NCBI GenBank assembly: GCA_964537035.1
Contig: CAZIAK010000011.1
Coordinates: 1-64,000, forward strand
DNA length: 64,000 nucleotides
Source: CAZIAK01 sp964537035
GTDB lineage: Bacteria; Planctomycetota; B15-G4
Reading direction: 5' to 3'
Shown: positions 1 through 11,439 of the stretch, one piece after another
Numbering within the stretch: position 1 is the first letter of the stretch
How the letters are laid out: every line of letters begins with the position of its first letter
Translations under genes and position numbers: made by a program
Notes under the pieces: generated by a model
Told to the model about the DNA's origin: nothing
Seen by the model: the letters and a program-made list of their open reading frames with translations, nothing else
Databases searched by the model: none

Positions 1-80
1 TGCGCTTCGACTTCGGCCCGGGGGCCGGCAGCAGCCAGGGCAGCCTGGGCTTGGACGACGTGGCGTTCAGCTTGCGTTGA
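1..80 (+). CDS. C-terminus of a secreted protein (partial)
   Basis: An open frame enters from the left edge and ends at the TGA at 78-80. The 25 visible residues include the stretch GSLGLDDVAFSLR. Endings of the type 'G-x-x-G-L-D-D-V-x-F' are common in extracellular beta-sandwich or carbohydrate-binding domains, so this is probably the tail of an exported protein. Too little is present to name a family, and the start lies outside the window. Confidence 0.5.
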   Translation, partial: RFDFGPGAGSSQGSLGLDDVAFSLR

Positions 81-115
81 CTGAGGAGTGTCGCCGGGAG
101 CCCCGACGGCGCACC

Positions 116-970
116 TCACCCCGGCGGCCGCGTCATGTCGCTGGTCCACGCTTCGAGCTCGTACTCGGCCATGAGTTCGCAGAACTGGTGACACAGGGCC
201 TCCGGTCCCGCCACCAGCGTTCGTGAGCCGAGGTCAAAGGGCTGGCCGTCGGCGCACAACGCCGTGCCGCCGGCTTCGCGTACCAACACCAGCCCGCCCA
301 AGATGTCGAGGGTGCGCTGGGGCCTGCCCCGTCCCACGACCATGAGGTCGACTTCGCCGGCGGCTAGCAGCGCCAGGTCGAGGGCGATGGAACCCATGCA
401 GCGGATCTTGCGGATGCTCCACAGCAGCCGGGTGAGCGCGCCGTCGCGGCCCATGATCGGGCCGCGCTTGGCCAGGTGCACCACGGCCATGGCATCCTCG
501 AGCCGGTCGACAGAAGAGATGGCCACGGGCTCGGTGCGGCCGTCGCGGCTGCGGGTGGCGCCGCCGTCGCTCCAGGCGGTCAGGGTGCGCTTGCGCAACA
601 GGTCATGGACCACACCCAGCAGAGGTTCGTCGCCCCGCAGCAGCCCCGCCGTGAGCGACACATAGGGGATGCCCCGCAGGTGGTTGGCGCTGCCATCGAT
701 CGGGTCGACGTACCAGGTCAGCTCGCCCGTGCCCGGCACGTCGTCCCGGTCTTCGATGACCAGCCCCTGGCCGGGGAAGCTCGCCGAGAAGAGTTCGGCC
801 AGGGCGGCACCGGCCCGATCGTCGGCCTCGGTGTGCACCTGGGTGGCGCTGGACCAGTGGTGTCCGTCGTCCCGCCCGAGGGTCGGCAGGACGATCTGCG
901 CGGCCACCTGTTCGAGGTGTCTGGCCGCGGTGGCCGCGAAGCTGGCGAGTTGATCTGCAGACAGGGTCAT
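116..970 (-). CDS. Inositol monophosphatase-family phosphatase
   Basis: Predicted Mg2+-dependent sugar or inositol phosphatase of the IMPase/SuhB/CysQ fold, about 284 aa, cytosolic. The metal site reads DPIDGSANHLRG (about residues 89-100), a Ser variant of the usual DPIDGT motif. A TEADD motif lies near residue 48, and the C-terminal segment LDILGGLVLVREAGG replaces the usual WDxAAGxxLxxEAGG. The Trp-to-Leu change there and an IED in place of GEE suggest a divergent substrate. The frame stays open upstream to 1522, but homology begins at the Met at 970, which leaves 45 bp to the divergent lipoprotein gene. It could act on inositol phosphate, fructose bisphosphate or 3'-phosphoadenosine phosphate; the sequence does not decide. 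Confidence 0.85.
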   Translation of the reverse strand: MTLSADQLASFAATAARHLEQVAAQIVLPTLGRDDGHHWSSATQVHTEADDRAGAALAELFSASFPGQGLVIEDRDDVPGTGELTWYVDPIDGSANHLRGIPYVSLTAGLLRGDEPLLGVVHDLLRKRTLTAWSDGGATRSRDGRTEPVAISSVDRLEDAMAVVHLAKRGPIMGRDGALTRLLWSIRKIRCMGSIALDLALLAAGEVDLMVVGRGRPQRTLDILGGLVLVREAGGTALCADGQPFDLGSRTLVAGPEALCHQFCELMAEYELEAWTSDMTRPPG

Positions 971-1015
971 GGACAGGGGTGGGCAGGGGGCGGGTGGCGA
1001 CCCTATGATGGTGCC

Positions 1016-1453
1016 GTGCGTACCTCGATCCTCCTCGCTCTTTTCGTCGGGCTGCTGCTGACCCCGGCCTGCTCGATCACCGTGGCCCCGGTGTTGCCCG
1101 CCGTGCCGCCGCCGCCAGATGTGGTCCCCGGGCAGCTGCTCTTCGTGGTGCCGAGCGCGTACGTCGAGGCCCAGGGCATGCCCTCGGTCTTCAAGGATCG
1201 TCGCGACCGGTTGCCCGACCTGCTCAAGCGCGATCCTGAGCGAGTGCGCCAGATCTCCTCTCGCGAGATCGTGACCGGCATGAGCTCCCAGCACGTGATC
1301 TGGGCCTTTCTGTGCCATCCCACCCGCATCGTCGACGATGGTCCGCCGGGGGGGCACATCATGCTCTGGGAGCAGGGCACGGCGTTCATTCGGGGACGCT
1401 ACTGGGTGCGCACCTCCAAGGACGGCACAGTCTGGTCCGCCGGGCGCTTCTAG
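1016..1453 (+). CDS. Small putative lipoprotein, unknown function
   Basis: A 145-aa protein starting at GTG 1016, the only in-frame start that puts the hydrophobic segment at the N-terminus. Residues 4-17 form a signal peptide ending in the lipobox LTPAC, so it should be lipid-anchored in the cell envelope. The mature part is Pro-rich at first and then mixed, with three Trp residues toward the C-terminus. I recognise no family. It is divergent from the inositol-monophosphatase-like gene, and the region between the two genes is only 45 bp. Confidence 0.6.
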   Translation: MRTSILLALFVGLLLTPACSITVAPVLPAVPPPPDVVPGQLLFVVPSAYVEAQGMPSVFKDRRDRLPDLLKRDPERVRQISSREIVTGMSSQHVIWAFLCHPTRIVDDGPPGGHIMLWEQGTAFIRGRYWVRTSKDGTVWSAGRF

Positions 1454-1512
1454 GCCCGGCCGACTCGTGAACCGTGGTTCATGACCCGGGGCAGACCCCA
1501 GGGCAGGATTCA

Positions 1513-1547
1513 GGTCAGCCACCCTTGGTCAGCCACCCTTGGTCAGC
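1513..1547. repeat. 14-bp tandem repeat, 2.5 copies
   Basis: The unit GGTCAGCCACCCTT occurs twice exactly (1513-1526 and 1527-1540), followed by a half copy to 1547. It lies in the 270-bp intergenic stretch between two lipoprotein genes. I see no coding role; slippage during replication is the simplest origin. Confidence 0.8.
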
Positions 1548-1723
1548 AAGGGCCCAGCCACCGCTCATTTGAGGCCGAGTTCCTGGCCTGCGTGGGAACC
1601 AAGAAGAGACTTGTAAGTCTTTTGTTTCAGGGGTCTTGGCTCAACCCGGCGAGCAGAGGCCACAGGCCGGTTCGTCGATCGTGGGCTACCCTGATCAGGC
1701 CGCCATCCTCTCCTCGAGATGCC

Positions 1724-2866
1724 ATGCGTCGCGTTCTCCCTTGCCTCTGCCTTGCTGTGCTTGCCCTCTTGCCGGGGTGCATGACCACGGCTCCCCGGGT
1801 GGTGGTGCAAGCAGCGCACGGGATGGTGAGGGCCGATTCGCCCACCCAGGCCCATACCGTGGCCCAGCTGCTGGACGTCCTGGCGCCCCAGGTGCGAGCC
1901 ATGCTCCCGGACACGCGGCCAGGGCCCGTGGAGATCTGGGTGCAACGGGAGCTGTCCCTCTACACCCACTGGTCTGTGGATGACTCCGTGCCGGCCTTCA
2001 CCGTCGAGGACGACCGGCGCATCCACATGGCGGAGAACTCGTCCCGGGAGCTGTCCGCGGCCCTGGCCCACGAGCTGGTGCACGCCCTGCTGGGGGACGG
2101 TTGGTCGACCTTGCCCCCGGTGGCTGAAGAGGGCCTGGCCGACTGGGTGCAAGAGGTCCTGCACCCTGAGCTGGCTTCGTCCATGCGCGCCGATCACCTG
2201 GCCAAGGCCAGCGCGGCCTTCGGTGGCATGCGCTTCGGTCTCTGGTGCCCGCGCTCGGTGCAGGGTGGCCGGCGCCTGGCAGCGTTTACCTTCCCCGGGC
2301 CCGTGACCGGCGAAGAGCCCATCGCAGACCCGGAGCAGGCCATCGACCAAGGAGGCCGGGCCAAGCAGAGCGAGTCGACGTGGCGCCCCTACGAGGTCTC
2401 GGTGAGCGACCCGCGGCTCTACGGCATCGGCTACCTCACCGTGGCCCGGGCGGTTGAACGGGTGGGCATCGCTGGCCTGTACAGCCTCTGCCAGCGGGCC
2501 GAAGAGACAGGCCGAAGCTTGGTCCCTGGGGGCTGGCTGCTGGAGGCCGGCGCCCTGAGCCGTGACCCGGCGCAATGGCAGCAGGTGATCGTCGATCGGG
2601 TCGGGCGCAACGAGCTCACCGCCCTCGGCCACAGCCTCTCGCCCTTTCTGGCGGACCTGATCTCACGGGGCTCGCTCTCGTCGGGACACAAGCTCGGCGT
2701 CGACGACTTTCTGGCCCGCTATCGGCCACGCCTGGGCCTGGAGCTGGGCCGCTCCCGGCTGCCCTTGTCCTGGCTGCCCCCGCTGAGGCGTGAGTTGGAT
2801 CGCAGCTCCCGTGACCGCCCTGGTCGTGCCGAGCCGCCCCACGCCGTGGGAATCGCTGTACCCTAG
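1724..2866 (+). CDS. Putative zinc-metalloprotease lipoprotein (HExxH)
   Basis: A 380-aa envelope protein. ATG 1724 is chosen because it begins a signal peptide ending in the lipobox LLPGC (Cys19). Residues 116-120 are HELVH, the zinc-binding HExxH motif. The segment EEGLADW at about 135-141 supplies the acidic third ligand expected of a gluzincin ('peptidase MA-like', DUF1570-type). The C-terminal half is helical and Arg-rich without a recognisable domain. It is likely an outer-membrane or periplasmic peptidase of unknown substrate. The frame continues open upstream to 1481, but that part has no signal-like composition and is not counted. Confidence 0.65.
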   Translation: MRRVLPCLCLAVLALLPGCMTTAPRVVVQAAHGMVRADSPTQAHTVAQLLDVLAPQVRAMLPDTRPGPVEIWVQRELSLYTHWSVDDSVPAFTVEDDRRIHMAENSSRELSAALAHELVHALLGDGWSTLPPVAEEGLADWVQEVLHPELASSMRADHLAKASAAFGGMRFGLWCPRSVQGGRRLAAFTFPGPVTGEEPIADPEQAIDQGGRAKQSESTWRPYEVSVSDPRLYGIGYLTVARAVERVGIAGLYSLCQRAEETGRSLVPGGWLLEAGALSRDPAQWQQVIVDRVGRNELTALGHSLSPFLADLISRGSLSSGHKLGVDDFLARYRPRLGLELGRSRLPLSWLPPLRRELDRSSRDRPGRAEPPHAVGIAVP

Positions 2867-2973
2867 CAGCTCGTGCTCGGCGCGCGGCACTTTACGCACG
2901 GGCTGCTAGCCCGCTGCACCGCAGAGCCCGTTGGGCACAACGGGCATCCCCCCCTGTCGGCAGCCCCCCCCAG

Positions 2974-5724
2974 ATGCTCTCAACGCTCTCCCTCGTCTCA
3001 TTCGTCTTGTGCTTCGCGGCCCAGGTGGCACCTCCCGGGCCCCAGGTGATGGCAGGCGACGTCGCTGCACCGCTGAGCGACACAGCCAGAGCCGCAGCCG
3101 CGCCGAACCACCGGGCCGCCGCCGCCCTGGCCCGCTCCCCCGTGGCGTTCGTCGAGAACCGGGGGCAGCTCGACCCCGCGGTGCGGCTGGCAGCTCGCTG
3201 CGGGTCGACCACCGCATTCTTCACCGATCACGGCTTTCGCCTGAGCCTGCGCGGCGAGTCCCGAGAGAGCCTCACCGGCGACGAGAGCTTCGACGAGGTC
3301 CTCGCTGAAGACGGTGCTGCCGGCGACGCTGACGGCCACGCTGATGGCCGCCATGCTGAAGACGTGGCCGGCGCCCACGTGTTTCTCACCTTTGAAGAAT
3401 CCCTGGCTGACGTGGTGTTGCGGGGAGCGGGTCAGCGCCTGGCGCCCGTGCGCACCTACCGGGGCGACGACCCGTCCGCCTGGGTGACCGAGGCGCCGAG
3501 CTGGACCGAGCTGCGCTACGAGGGCCTCTACGCCGGCGTCGACCTGGCCGTGCTGGAGCGGGACGGCAGCCTGGCCTACGACCTGCTCATCGCGCCGGGA
3601 GTCGACCCGTCCCGGATCGTGGTGGGCTGCGAGGGCGTGACGGGGCTCTCGCTCGACGAGCAGAGGCTGGTGCTGGAGACCGCCGCCGGCCCCCTGGTGC
3701 AGACGCCGCCCTTGGCCTGGCAGGTGGGCAGCACTGGTGAGCGGTTGCCGGTGCAGGTGGGCTTTCGCCTCCTGGGCGCCCACCGCTACGGCTTCACCGT
3801 GGATGGCCTCTCCGAGTCGCTGCCCCTGGTCATCGACCCGGGCCTGACCTGGGGCACGGCCCTGGGCGGCACCTTCGCAGATCGCATCACCTCGGTGGCC
3901 CTGGCGCCCGACGGCGACCTGGTGGTCACCGGCACCACCGGTTCGCCTGACTTCCCAACCTCGCCCGGTGCCTTCCAGACGTCGGTGGTGGGCTTCTCCG
4001 ACGCGTTCGTGGCCCGGCTCGATCCTGTGGGGGGGCAGCTGCGCTTCTCGACCTTCCTGGGCGGCACGGACACGGTCATCTTTCGCCCGGAGGTGGGCGA
4101 AGACGTGGCCATCGCCAGCGACGGCTCGATCGTGGTGGCCGGCGAGGCCACATCCCCCGACTTTCCTACGACCCAGGGGGTGTTCCAGCCCGCCAGCAGC
4201 GGAGGCACGGACGCCTTCGTGGCCAGCTTCGACGGCAGCGGCGTGCTGCAGTGGTCGACTCGCCTGGGGGGCTCGAAGAACGACTCGGCGGCCACCTTGG
4301 CCCTGGCTCCGGACGGCACGATCACCGTGGCGGGAAACACCTTCAGCAGCGACCTGCCCACGACCCCGGGGGCCTTCGACGAGTCGTTCAACTCGCTGTT
4401 CCTGAGCAACGACATCTTCGTCTGCCGATTGTCGGCCGACGGCGTCAGCCTCGACTGGTGCACCTACGTGGGCGGGGTGTTGAGGGATGAGGCCAGAGAC
4501 TTGCTCCTGCACCCCGACGGCAGAGTCACCGTGGGCGGTCTCTCGGGCTCGGTCGACTTTCCCGCGACCGCCGGAGCCTATGACGAGAGCTACAACGGCT
4601 CGTCAGGCACGGAGACCGACGGCGTGCTCTTGCAGCTCTCGCCCACCGGTGCCTCCCTCGATTTCGCCACCTACCTCGGGAGCACAGAGATCACCGAGAT
4701 CTGCGCCCTGGCCCAAGCCATCGATGGTGACTTCGTGGTCGCGGGCACCACCTTCGGCGCCGACTTTCCCACGACGCCCGGCGCCCGCCAGAAGGCCTTT
4801 GGCGGGGGACAGACCGACGGCTTCGTCTCGCGCCTCAGTGCCAACGGTGCCACCCTGCAATGGTCCACTTTCTTTGGCGGGCAGGGCGATGACGCGATGC
4901 ACTCGCTGGCTCTCGACGGGGGCGACCAGCCCACTTTCGTCGGCTCCACCGCCTCGCCCGGGCTCTTCTTCGACGCCGCCCCCGACCTGCCCGATGGGAG
5001 CGGGGGCACCGGGGCCTCGCCGTCTGCCCCGCTCAGCTCGGGCCCCGCTGGCCCCGTGCTGGGAGGGGGCTTCTCGCCCGGTGGCTCCCCCGGCCACGGC
5101 AGCGATCTCTTTCTCGACGGCCCGCTCGACGCCTTCCTGGGGCGCCTGTCCCCAGACGGCAAGTCACTGGTCTGGGGCACGTTCTTCGGCGGCGCTGCGG
5201 AGGAAGAGGGCACGGCCCTGATCCTCGATGCTTTCGGTGACGCTTGGGTCGCGGGCTTCGGAGACTCTGCCGACCTGCCCACCACCGCCGCAGCCGTGGA
5301 CCCGAGCCCCAACGGCAGCTTCGACGGTTTCGTGGCCCATTTCGCCGTGCCTCCGGTGTTTCAGCTGAATCTTGGTTCGGGCTCAGATGGCCAGACACCC
5401 GGCGCAGGAGTGGCCCCGCTGACCCTGACCCTGGACGGCAGCTTCTGGCCGGGGACGCCCTGGTCGCTCGATCTGGGGGGCTGCCCGCCGGGCGGTCGGG
5501 TCTTGCTGCTGCTGGGCTCTGGTGGCGCCAGTCCAAGCGGGGGAGCCCTGCCTGGCTTCGTCGGTTCTGTCCACGCCGTGCTGCCCCTGGTGGCTGACGA
5601 GGACGGCCGCTGCGCCCTGGGCGGATCGAGTTGGCCCGCTCCCGGCACCCGTCTGGTGCTGCAGGCCTGGCTGCCCGGCGAGCAGCCTCGGGCCTCCAAT
5701 GGCGTGCTCCTCCTGAGCCCCTGA
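2974..5724 (+). CDS. Secreted SBBP-repeat beta-propeller protein
   Basis: A 916-aa protein with an N-terminal signal peptide (about residues 1-25). Residues about 52-290 form the domain that commonly precedes SBBP repeats, opening with the motif FVENRGQLDP. About six or seven SBBP repeats follow (about 290-790). Each has a 'DFPTTPGAF'-like turn, a 'DAFVARL'-like strand and an 'FGG' or 'LGG' turn, which together build a beta-propeller. The last ~120 residues form a separate Gly/Pro-rich beta-domain that resembles the C-terminus of the peroxidase at 55923. Proteins of this type are cell-surface or secreted, and their ligand is unknown. The start follows a C-rich stretch with no clear ribosome binding site. 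Confidence 0.85.
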   Translation: MLSTLSLVSFVLCFAAQVAPPGPQVMAGDVAAPLSDTARAAAAPNHRAAAALARSPVAFVENRGQLDPAVRLAARCGSTTAFFTDHGFRLSLRGESRESLTGDESFDEVLAEDGAAGDADGHADGRHAEDVAGAHVFLTFEESLADVVLRGAGQRLAPVRTYRGDDPSAWVTEAPSWTELRYEGLYAGVDLAVLERDGSLAYDLLIAPGVDPSRIVVGCEGVTGLSLDEQRLVLETAAGPLVQTPPLAWQVGSTGERLPVQVGFRLLGAHRYGFTVDGLSESLPLVIDPGLTWGTALGGTFADRITSVALAPDGDLVVTGTTGSPDFPTSPGAFQTSVVGFSDAFVARLDPVGGQLRFSTFLGGTDTVIFRPEVGEDVAIASDGSIVVAGEATSPDFPTTQGVFQPASSGGTDAFVASFDGSGVLQWSTRLGGSKNDSAATLALAPDGTITVAGNTFSSDLPTTPGAFDESFNSLFLSNDIFVCRLSADGVSLDWCTYVGGVLRDEARDLLLHPDGRVTVGGLSGSVDFPATAGAYDESYNGSSGTETDGVLLQLSPTGASLDFATYLGSTEITEICALAQAIDGDFVVAGTTFGADFPTTPGARQKAFGGGQTDGFVSRLSANGATLQWSTFFGGQGDDAMHSLALDGGDQPTFVGSTASPGLFFDAAPDLPDGSGGTGASPSAPLSSGPAGPVLGGGFSPGGSPGHGSDLFLDGPLDAFLGRLSPDGKSLVWGTFFGGAAEEEGTALILDAFGDAWVAGFGDSADLPTTAAAVDPSPNGSFDGFVAHFAVPPVFQLNLGSGSDGQTPGAGVAPLTLTLDGSFWPGTPWSLDLGGCPPGGRVLLLLGSGGASPSGGALPGFVGSVHAVLPLVADEDGRCALGGSSWPAPGTRLVLQAWLPGEQPRASNGVLLLSP

Positions 5725-5792
5725 GTCCGGAGGGCCCCATGGCTCTCGCCCGGGCCTTCGTAGCACCCTCCCGAATACGCCCTTTGTCGGTG

Positions 5793-5821
5793 TTTCCAGC
5801 CTGATCGTCGTGAGTTACGAT
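5793..5821 (+). promoter_or_regulatory. Candidate sigma70 promoter of pckG
   Basis: TTTCCA (5793-5798), 17 nt, then TACGAT (5816-5821). Each box matches four of six consensus bases. It lies 82 bp upstream of the pckG start in a region more AT-rich than its surroundings. Purely a pattern match. Confidence 0.35.
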
Positions 5822-5903
5822 CACCCGATTATTCGGGCGCCCGCCTAAACCGTACAACCGTCTCAAGACAGATCCTATCGCGACAACGAGGAAGAACCTC
5901 ACC

Positions 5904-7673
<1,770 letters not shown>

Positions 7674-8877
7674 ACTCCTCAGCACGAGCAGCCTTCTGGG
7701 TCAGTTCGGTCGGGCACGCCATGTGCCACGGCTCCAAGCTGGCCCTGCCGCTGGTCACGATCAAGGTCGCCGCCGACGAGTTCGGCGTCGGCCTTGATCG
7801 CATGGGCTGGGCCATCACGGCCTTCCTGATCGGCATGGGACTGTCCTCCGTGCCGTCCGGACTGGCCGGCGACCGCTACGGCACCGAACGTGTGCTGGTG
7901 GTCTGCTTCGGCCTCATGGCCCTGGGCGCCGTGAGCTGCGGCCTGGCCGAGAGCTACACCGGCTTCGTCATGGCCCAGGCGCTGCTGGGTGTGGCCGCGG
8001 GGCTCTTCCATCCCGCAGGTCTGGGTTTGCTCTCCCTCTCCGTCGAGAGCGACAAGCTCGGTGAGGCCATGGGGCGCTTTGGCGTCATGGGCAGCGTGGG
8101 CATGATCACCGTGCCCTTCTTGATGAACTCGCCGCTGGGCTGGCGCGCAGGCTTCTACGGTCTGGCAGTGGCGGCTGCGGTGATGGTGGTGGTCAGCCTG
8201 GGTCTGATCAGCAAGGGCGTGCTCTGCGATCATCGCTTGCGGCCAGCTTCCTCTTCAGCCCAGGGCGTCCCGGAGGCCGAGGCGCCTACGACCAGCGGCC
8301 TGACCGTCGCCCTGGTCCTGCTGCTCGGGGCCATGAGCGTGAACGCCTTTCTGGGTGCTGGCTGGGAGACCATCTTTCCCGAGACCATCAAGGACGTGGG
8401 CCTGGTGGTGATCAACAACCAGGCCATCGCCAGCGGCATTCTGGTGGTGGGTGGCATCGGCCAATATGTCGGGGGCATCCTGGCCAAGGACGCCATGGCC
8501 GCCTCTCGCTATGCAGTGATCCTGGTGCTGCAGTGCCTGGTCTTGCTGGGCACCGCCACCGCGATCGACCGTTCGGCCATGCCCTTCATGCTGCTGGGCA
8601 GCTTCGCCTTCTTCAACACCATGACCATGCCCATCGAGAATCGCATCCTCGCTGGCTACACCTCGACCCGCCGCCGGTCCACGGCCTTCGCCATGAAGTT
8701 CCTGGTGGCCCTGCTCATCGCGGCGCCGGCGCCCTTCATCGCTGCGGGGCTCTACAACGGTGCGGCGGACAGCCAGGCGGTCTATCGCTTCTTGGCCATG
8801 GTGGGCATGTTGGGTGTCTTCGCCGGGTACTTCTTCTTGCGCACGACGCGCTTGGCGGCGGCGAGAGCCCGGTCCCG

Positions 8878-11439
8878 GTGAGCCGCAAGGCACAGGCCTG
8901 GCAGCTGCTGGCCCTGGGTAGCCTGGCCCTGGCTCAACCGCTCTTCGAGCTCATCGGTCGGCAGCCCGAGTTCCTGGCGGTGCGGCACCTCGACGCTCTG
9001 GATGTGGTTCTCTTCATGGCCCTGGCCATGGGTCTGCCCTGCGCCGTGGTGCTGGTTCTGACCTGGGCGGTGAGCCTGGTCGGCCAACTCGCCGCCCGAC
9101 GACTGCACGGCCTGGCGGTGCTGGTGCTCGCCGCGCTCATCGTGTTGCCGCTGCTGCCTCGCCTGGGATTGTCGTCGTCCTGGCTGGCGTCACTCACGGC
9201 GCTCGCTCTGGGGACGATCTGGGCTCGCTTCACGGCCGCTCCCGCTGCTGGCGAGAAGAGTGGCCCCGCCGGGTGGCCGACGGTGTCGGTGCTGGTGGTG
9301 CTGGTCGTCGCTGGTCTGTTCTTGGGTCAACCCTCCATCCGCTCGCTGTTGTTCGGCGGCTCCGTCCCGAGCTCGGTTGCAACGCTCGGTGAGGACGGCG
9401 CCCTGCCCGATCTGGTCATGGTCATCTTCGACGAGCTGGGCACGGCAGACCTGCTGGCCGAGGACGGCTCCGTGGATGGTGAGACGTTCCCCAACTTCGC
9501 TCGCCTGGCTCGGCAGTCCCACTGGTATCCCGGGCATCAAACCGTGGCCGACGGCACCACCCACGCGGTGCCAGCCATTCTCACCGGGCGTCGGATCAGC
9601 AAACCCGAGGCCCTGCCGACCCTGTCTGACCATCCCGTCAACCTGTTCACTCTGCTGGCGCCGAGCTACCGATTGGCGGTGCACGAGTCGGCGACCAGCT
9701 TGGCTCCGCAGCAGACGGCGACCACCGGCGAGCGTGCTGCTCGCCTGGCGGCCCTGGCCCTGGACAGCTCTGTGCTCTGGGTGCGCTCCGTGCTGCCAGC
9801 AGAGTGGCTCGCTGGCCTGCCCGAGGTCACCTCGAAGTGGAGCGGCTTCGTCGCGCTCTCTGGCGAGGCGGCGGGGGAGGGTTGGCTGGCCGACGTGGCC
9901 CACGAACTCGGCGGCGACCGCCGGGCCCTGTTCGATGATCTGTTGGCTGGACTGGCCCCCGGCGCACCTCCCACGGTGCATTACCTGCACGTGCTCCTGC
10001 CCCACACACCCCTTGAGTATCTGCCCGACGGCGCAGATTACACCGTGCCGGTGAAGGGCATGGACGACAAGGTCTGGAGCCTGGACCAGGCCGGGGTCGA
10101 GCTGGCCTGGCAGCGTCATCTGCTGCAGCTGGCCTTCGCCGACCAACAGCTGGGACGCGTGCTCGATCGCCTGCAGGCGTCAGGCCTGTACGACGAGAGC
10201 CTGATCGTGGTCACCGCCGACCATGGGGCGTGCTTCGCCGTGGGCCAGCGACCTCGGGCCGTGACTCCTGGCAATCGGGGAGAGATCTTGCCCGTGCCCC
10301 TGTTCATCAAGCGGCCGGGGCAGGAGCGAGGCGAGGTGCACCAGGGTTTCGCCGAGACCATCGACATCCTGCCGACCCTGTGGGAGCTGCTGGGCCGGGG
10401 CACGCTCACCGGCGAAGGTCTGGGGCAATCGTTGGTCTCTGGCGCCCGAGCAGCCCCCGCTGAACGGACGGTGATGAGTTTCGTCGACGGCGGCACGGAG
10501 CGGCGGGTGCCCGGTGTGGTCGACGGGCTGGTCGCAGCTGCAGCTCGCCGTCGGGCGATGTTCCCCCGCCCTGGACAGTCAGGCCTCTTCGCCGTTGGCC
10601 CCCGGCGCGAGCTGCTCGATCGCAAGCGAGACGCTCTGCCCCTGGCCGAGCCGACCACCTCGGCCACCGTCATCGACGCGGGTCAGCTGCAGCAGTCCTT
10701 CTCTCGGCAGGACACTCCCCGGGTAGTGCAAGGGCGCTGGCTCGGTGAGTCAGCGGTCGACCTGGTCTTGGCTGTCAACGGCACCATTCGCGCGACGACC
10801 CGTGGCCTGGCTGCGGACTCCGCCGGTCTCCAGCACTTCATGTTGTTCGTTCCCGAGAGCGCCTTGGTCGACGAGGGCAATCGCCTGTCCCTGTTCGTGG
10901 TGGAAGACGCGGCGCAGGGGGTGGGCGCCATGCCGGGGGTGGGCGCCATGCCGGGGGCGGGCACCACGCCGGGGGCGGGCACCACGCCGGGGGCGGTGGC
11001 TGACCCGGCAGCTGACTGCGTGCTCCGTCCCGTCGCTCCGGGGCCCGGCGCCTACGAGCTGCGCGCCGAGGGCGAGCGGCACTGGCTGGTCGACTCCCGA
11101 GGGCAGGTCGTTCCTGTGGTGGCGGACGCCCTGCGCGGTCGCTTCCAAGTGCGCGTGCCGGTTGCCGGGGACGTGGCCGTGACCGGGTGGGCCTACGACG
11201 CCCGGCAGAAGCGTCCCGTGAAGGCGGTGGTGGTCTTTGCAGACGACCGCTTCTTGTTCGCGGTCACCGCAGACGCAGACAGCCCGAGCCTGATCGAGAA
11301 ATTTGGCCAGGGAGCGGCACACGCCGGATATCGCGTCGTGCTCAGAGAAGAGCGACTGGGAGGTGCAACCCTCTCGGCCGTGCGCGTCTTCGCGGTCTCT
11401 GCGCGGGGCGAAGCCGCTGAGCTCGGTGGTACCTACTGA
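8878..11439 (+). CDS. Membrane-anchored sulfatase-like (alkaline phosphatase superfamily) protein
   Basis: An 853-aa protein starting at GTG 8878, a GTGA overlap with the MFS gene. Residues about 5-150 contain four or five membrane segments. A periplasmic catalytic domain follows, with VMVIFDELG near residue 180 as the first metal motif and TADHG near residue 447 as the second. At the nucleophile position (motif TTHAVPAILTG, near 227) the formylglycine Cys/Ser of true sulfatases is replaced by Thr. This is the state of LtaS/EptA-type phosphotransferases, so a phospholipid headgroup or phosphoethanolamine transferase is at least as likely as a sulfatase. The C-terminal ~170 residues are an added beta-domain after a Gly/Ala/Pro linker made of 18-bp repeats. 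Confidence 0.75.
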   Translation: MSRKAQAWQLLALGSLALAQPLFELIGRQPEFLAVRHLDALDVVLFMALAMGLPCAVVLVLTWAVSLVGQLAARRLHGLAVLVLAALIVLPLLPRLGLSSSWLASLTALALGTIWARFTAAPAAGEKSGPAGWPTVSVLVVLVVAGLFLGQPSIRSLLFGGSVPSSVATLGEDGALPDLVMVIFDELGTADLLAEDGSVDGETFPNFARLARQSHWYPGHQTVADGTTHAVPAILTGRRISKPEALPTLSDHPVNLFTLLAPSYRLAVHESATSLAPQQTATTGERAARLAALALDSSVLWVRSVLPAEWLAGLPEVTSKWSGFVALSGEAAGEGWLADVAHELGGDRRALFDDLLAGLAPGAPPTVHYLHVLLPHTPLEYLPDGADYTVPVKGMDDKVWSLDQAGVELAWQRHLLQLAFADQQLGRVLDRLQASGLYDESLIVVTADHGACFAVGQRPRAVTPGNRGEILPVPLFIKRPGQERGEVHQGFAETIDILPTLWELLGRGTLTGEGLGQSLVSGARAAPAERTVMSFVDGGTERRVPGVVDGLVAAAARRRAMFPRPGQSGLFAVGPRRELLDRKRDALPLAEPTTSATVIDAGQLQQSFSRQDTPRVVQGRWLGESAVDLVLAVNGTIRATTRGLAADSAGLQHFMLFVPESALVDEGNRLSLFVVEDAAQGVGAMPGVGAMPGAGTTPGAGTTPGAVADPAADCVLRPVAPGPGAYELRAEGERHWLVDSRGQVVPVVADALRGRFQVRVPVAGDVAVTGWAYDARQKRPVKAVVVFADDRFLFAVTADADSPSLIEKFGQGAAHAGYRVVLREERLGGATLSAVRVFAVSARGEAAELGGTY
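10921..10992 (+). repeat. 18-bp in-frame tandem repeat, four copies
   Basis: Four consecutive 18-bp units: two of GTGGGCGCCATGCCGGGG and two of GCGGGCACCACGCCGGGG. They encode VGAMPG twice and then AGTTPG twice. The array sits between the catalytic and C-terminal domains of the sulfatase-like protein and forms a flexible linker. Copy number could vary without breaking the frame. Confidence 0.9.

Noticed and set aside
971..1522. Upstream extension of the inositol-monophosphatase-like frame
   Set aside because: It would overlap the divergent lipoprotein gene and has no similarity to the family.
1600..1628. Small AGACTT-GT-AAGTCT hairpin as a terminator
   Set aside because: The 2-nt loop is too tight, the stem is short and AT-rich, and the T-run is broken.
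2998..4512. A 504-codon minus-strand frame under the SBBP protein
   Set aside because: The repeats and signal peptide are on the plus strand; the antisense product is compositionally odd and motif-free.
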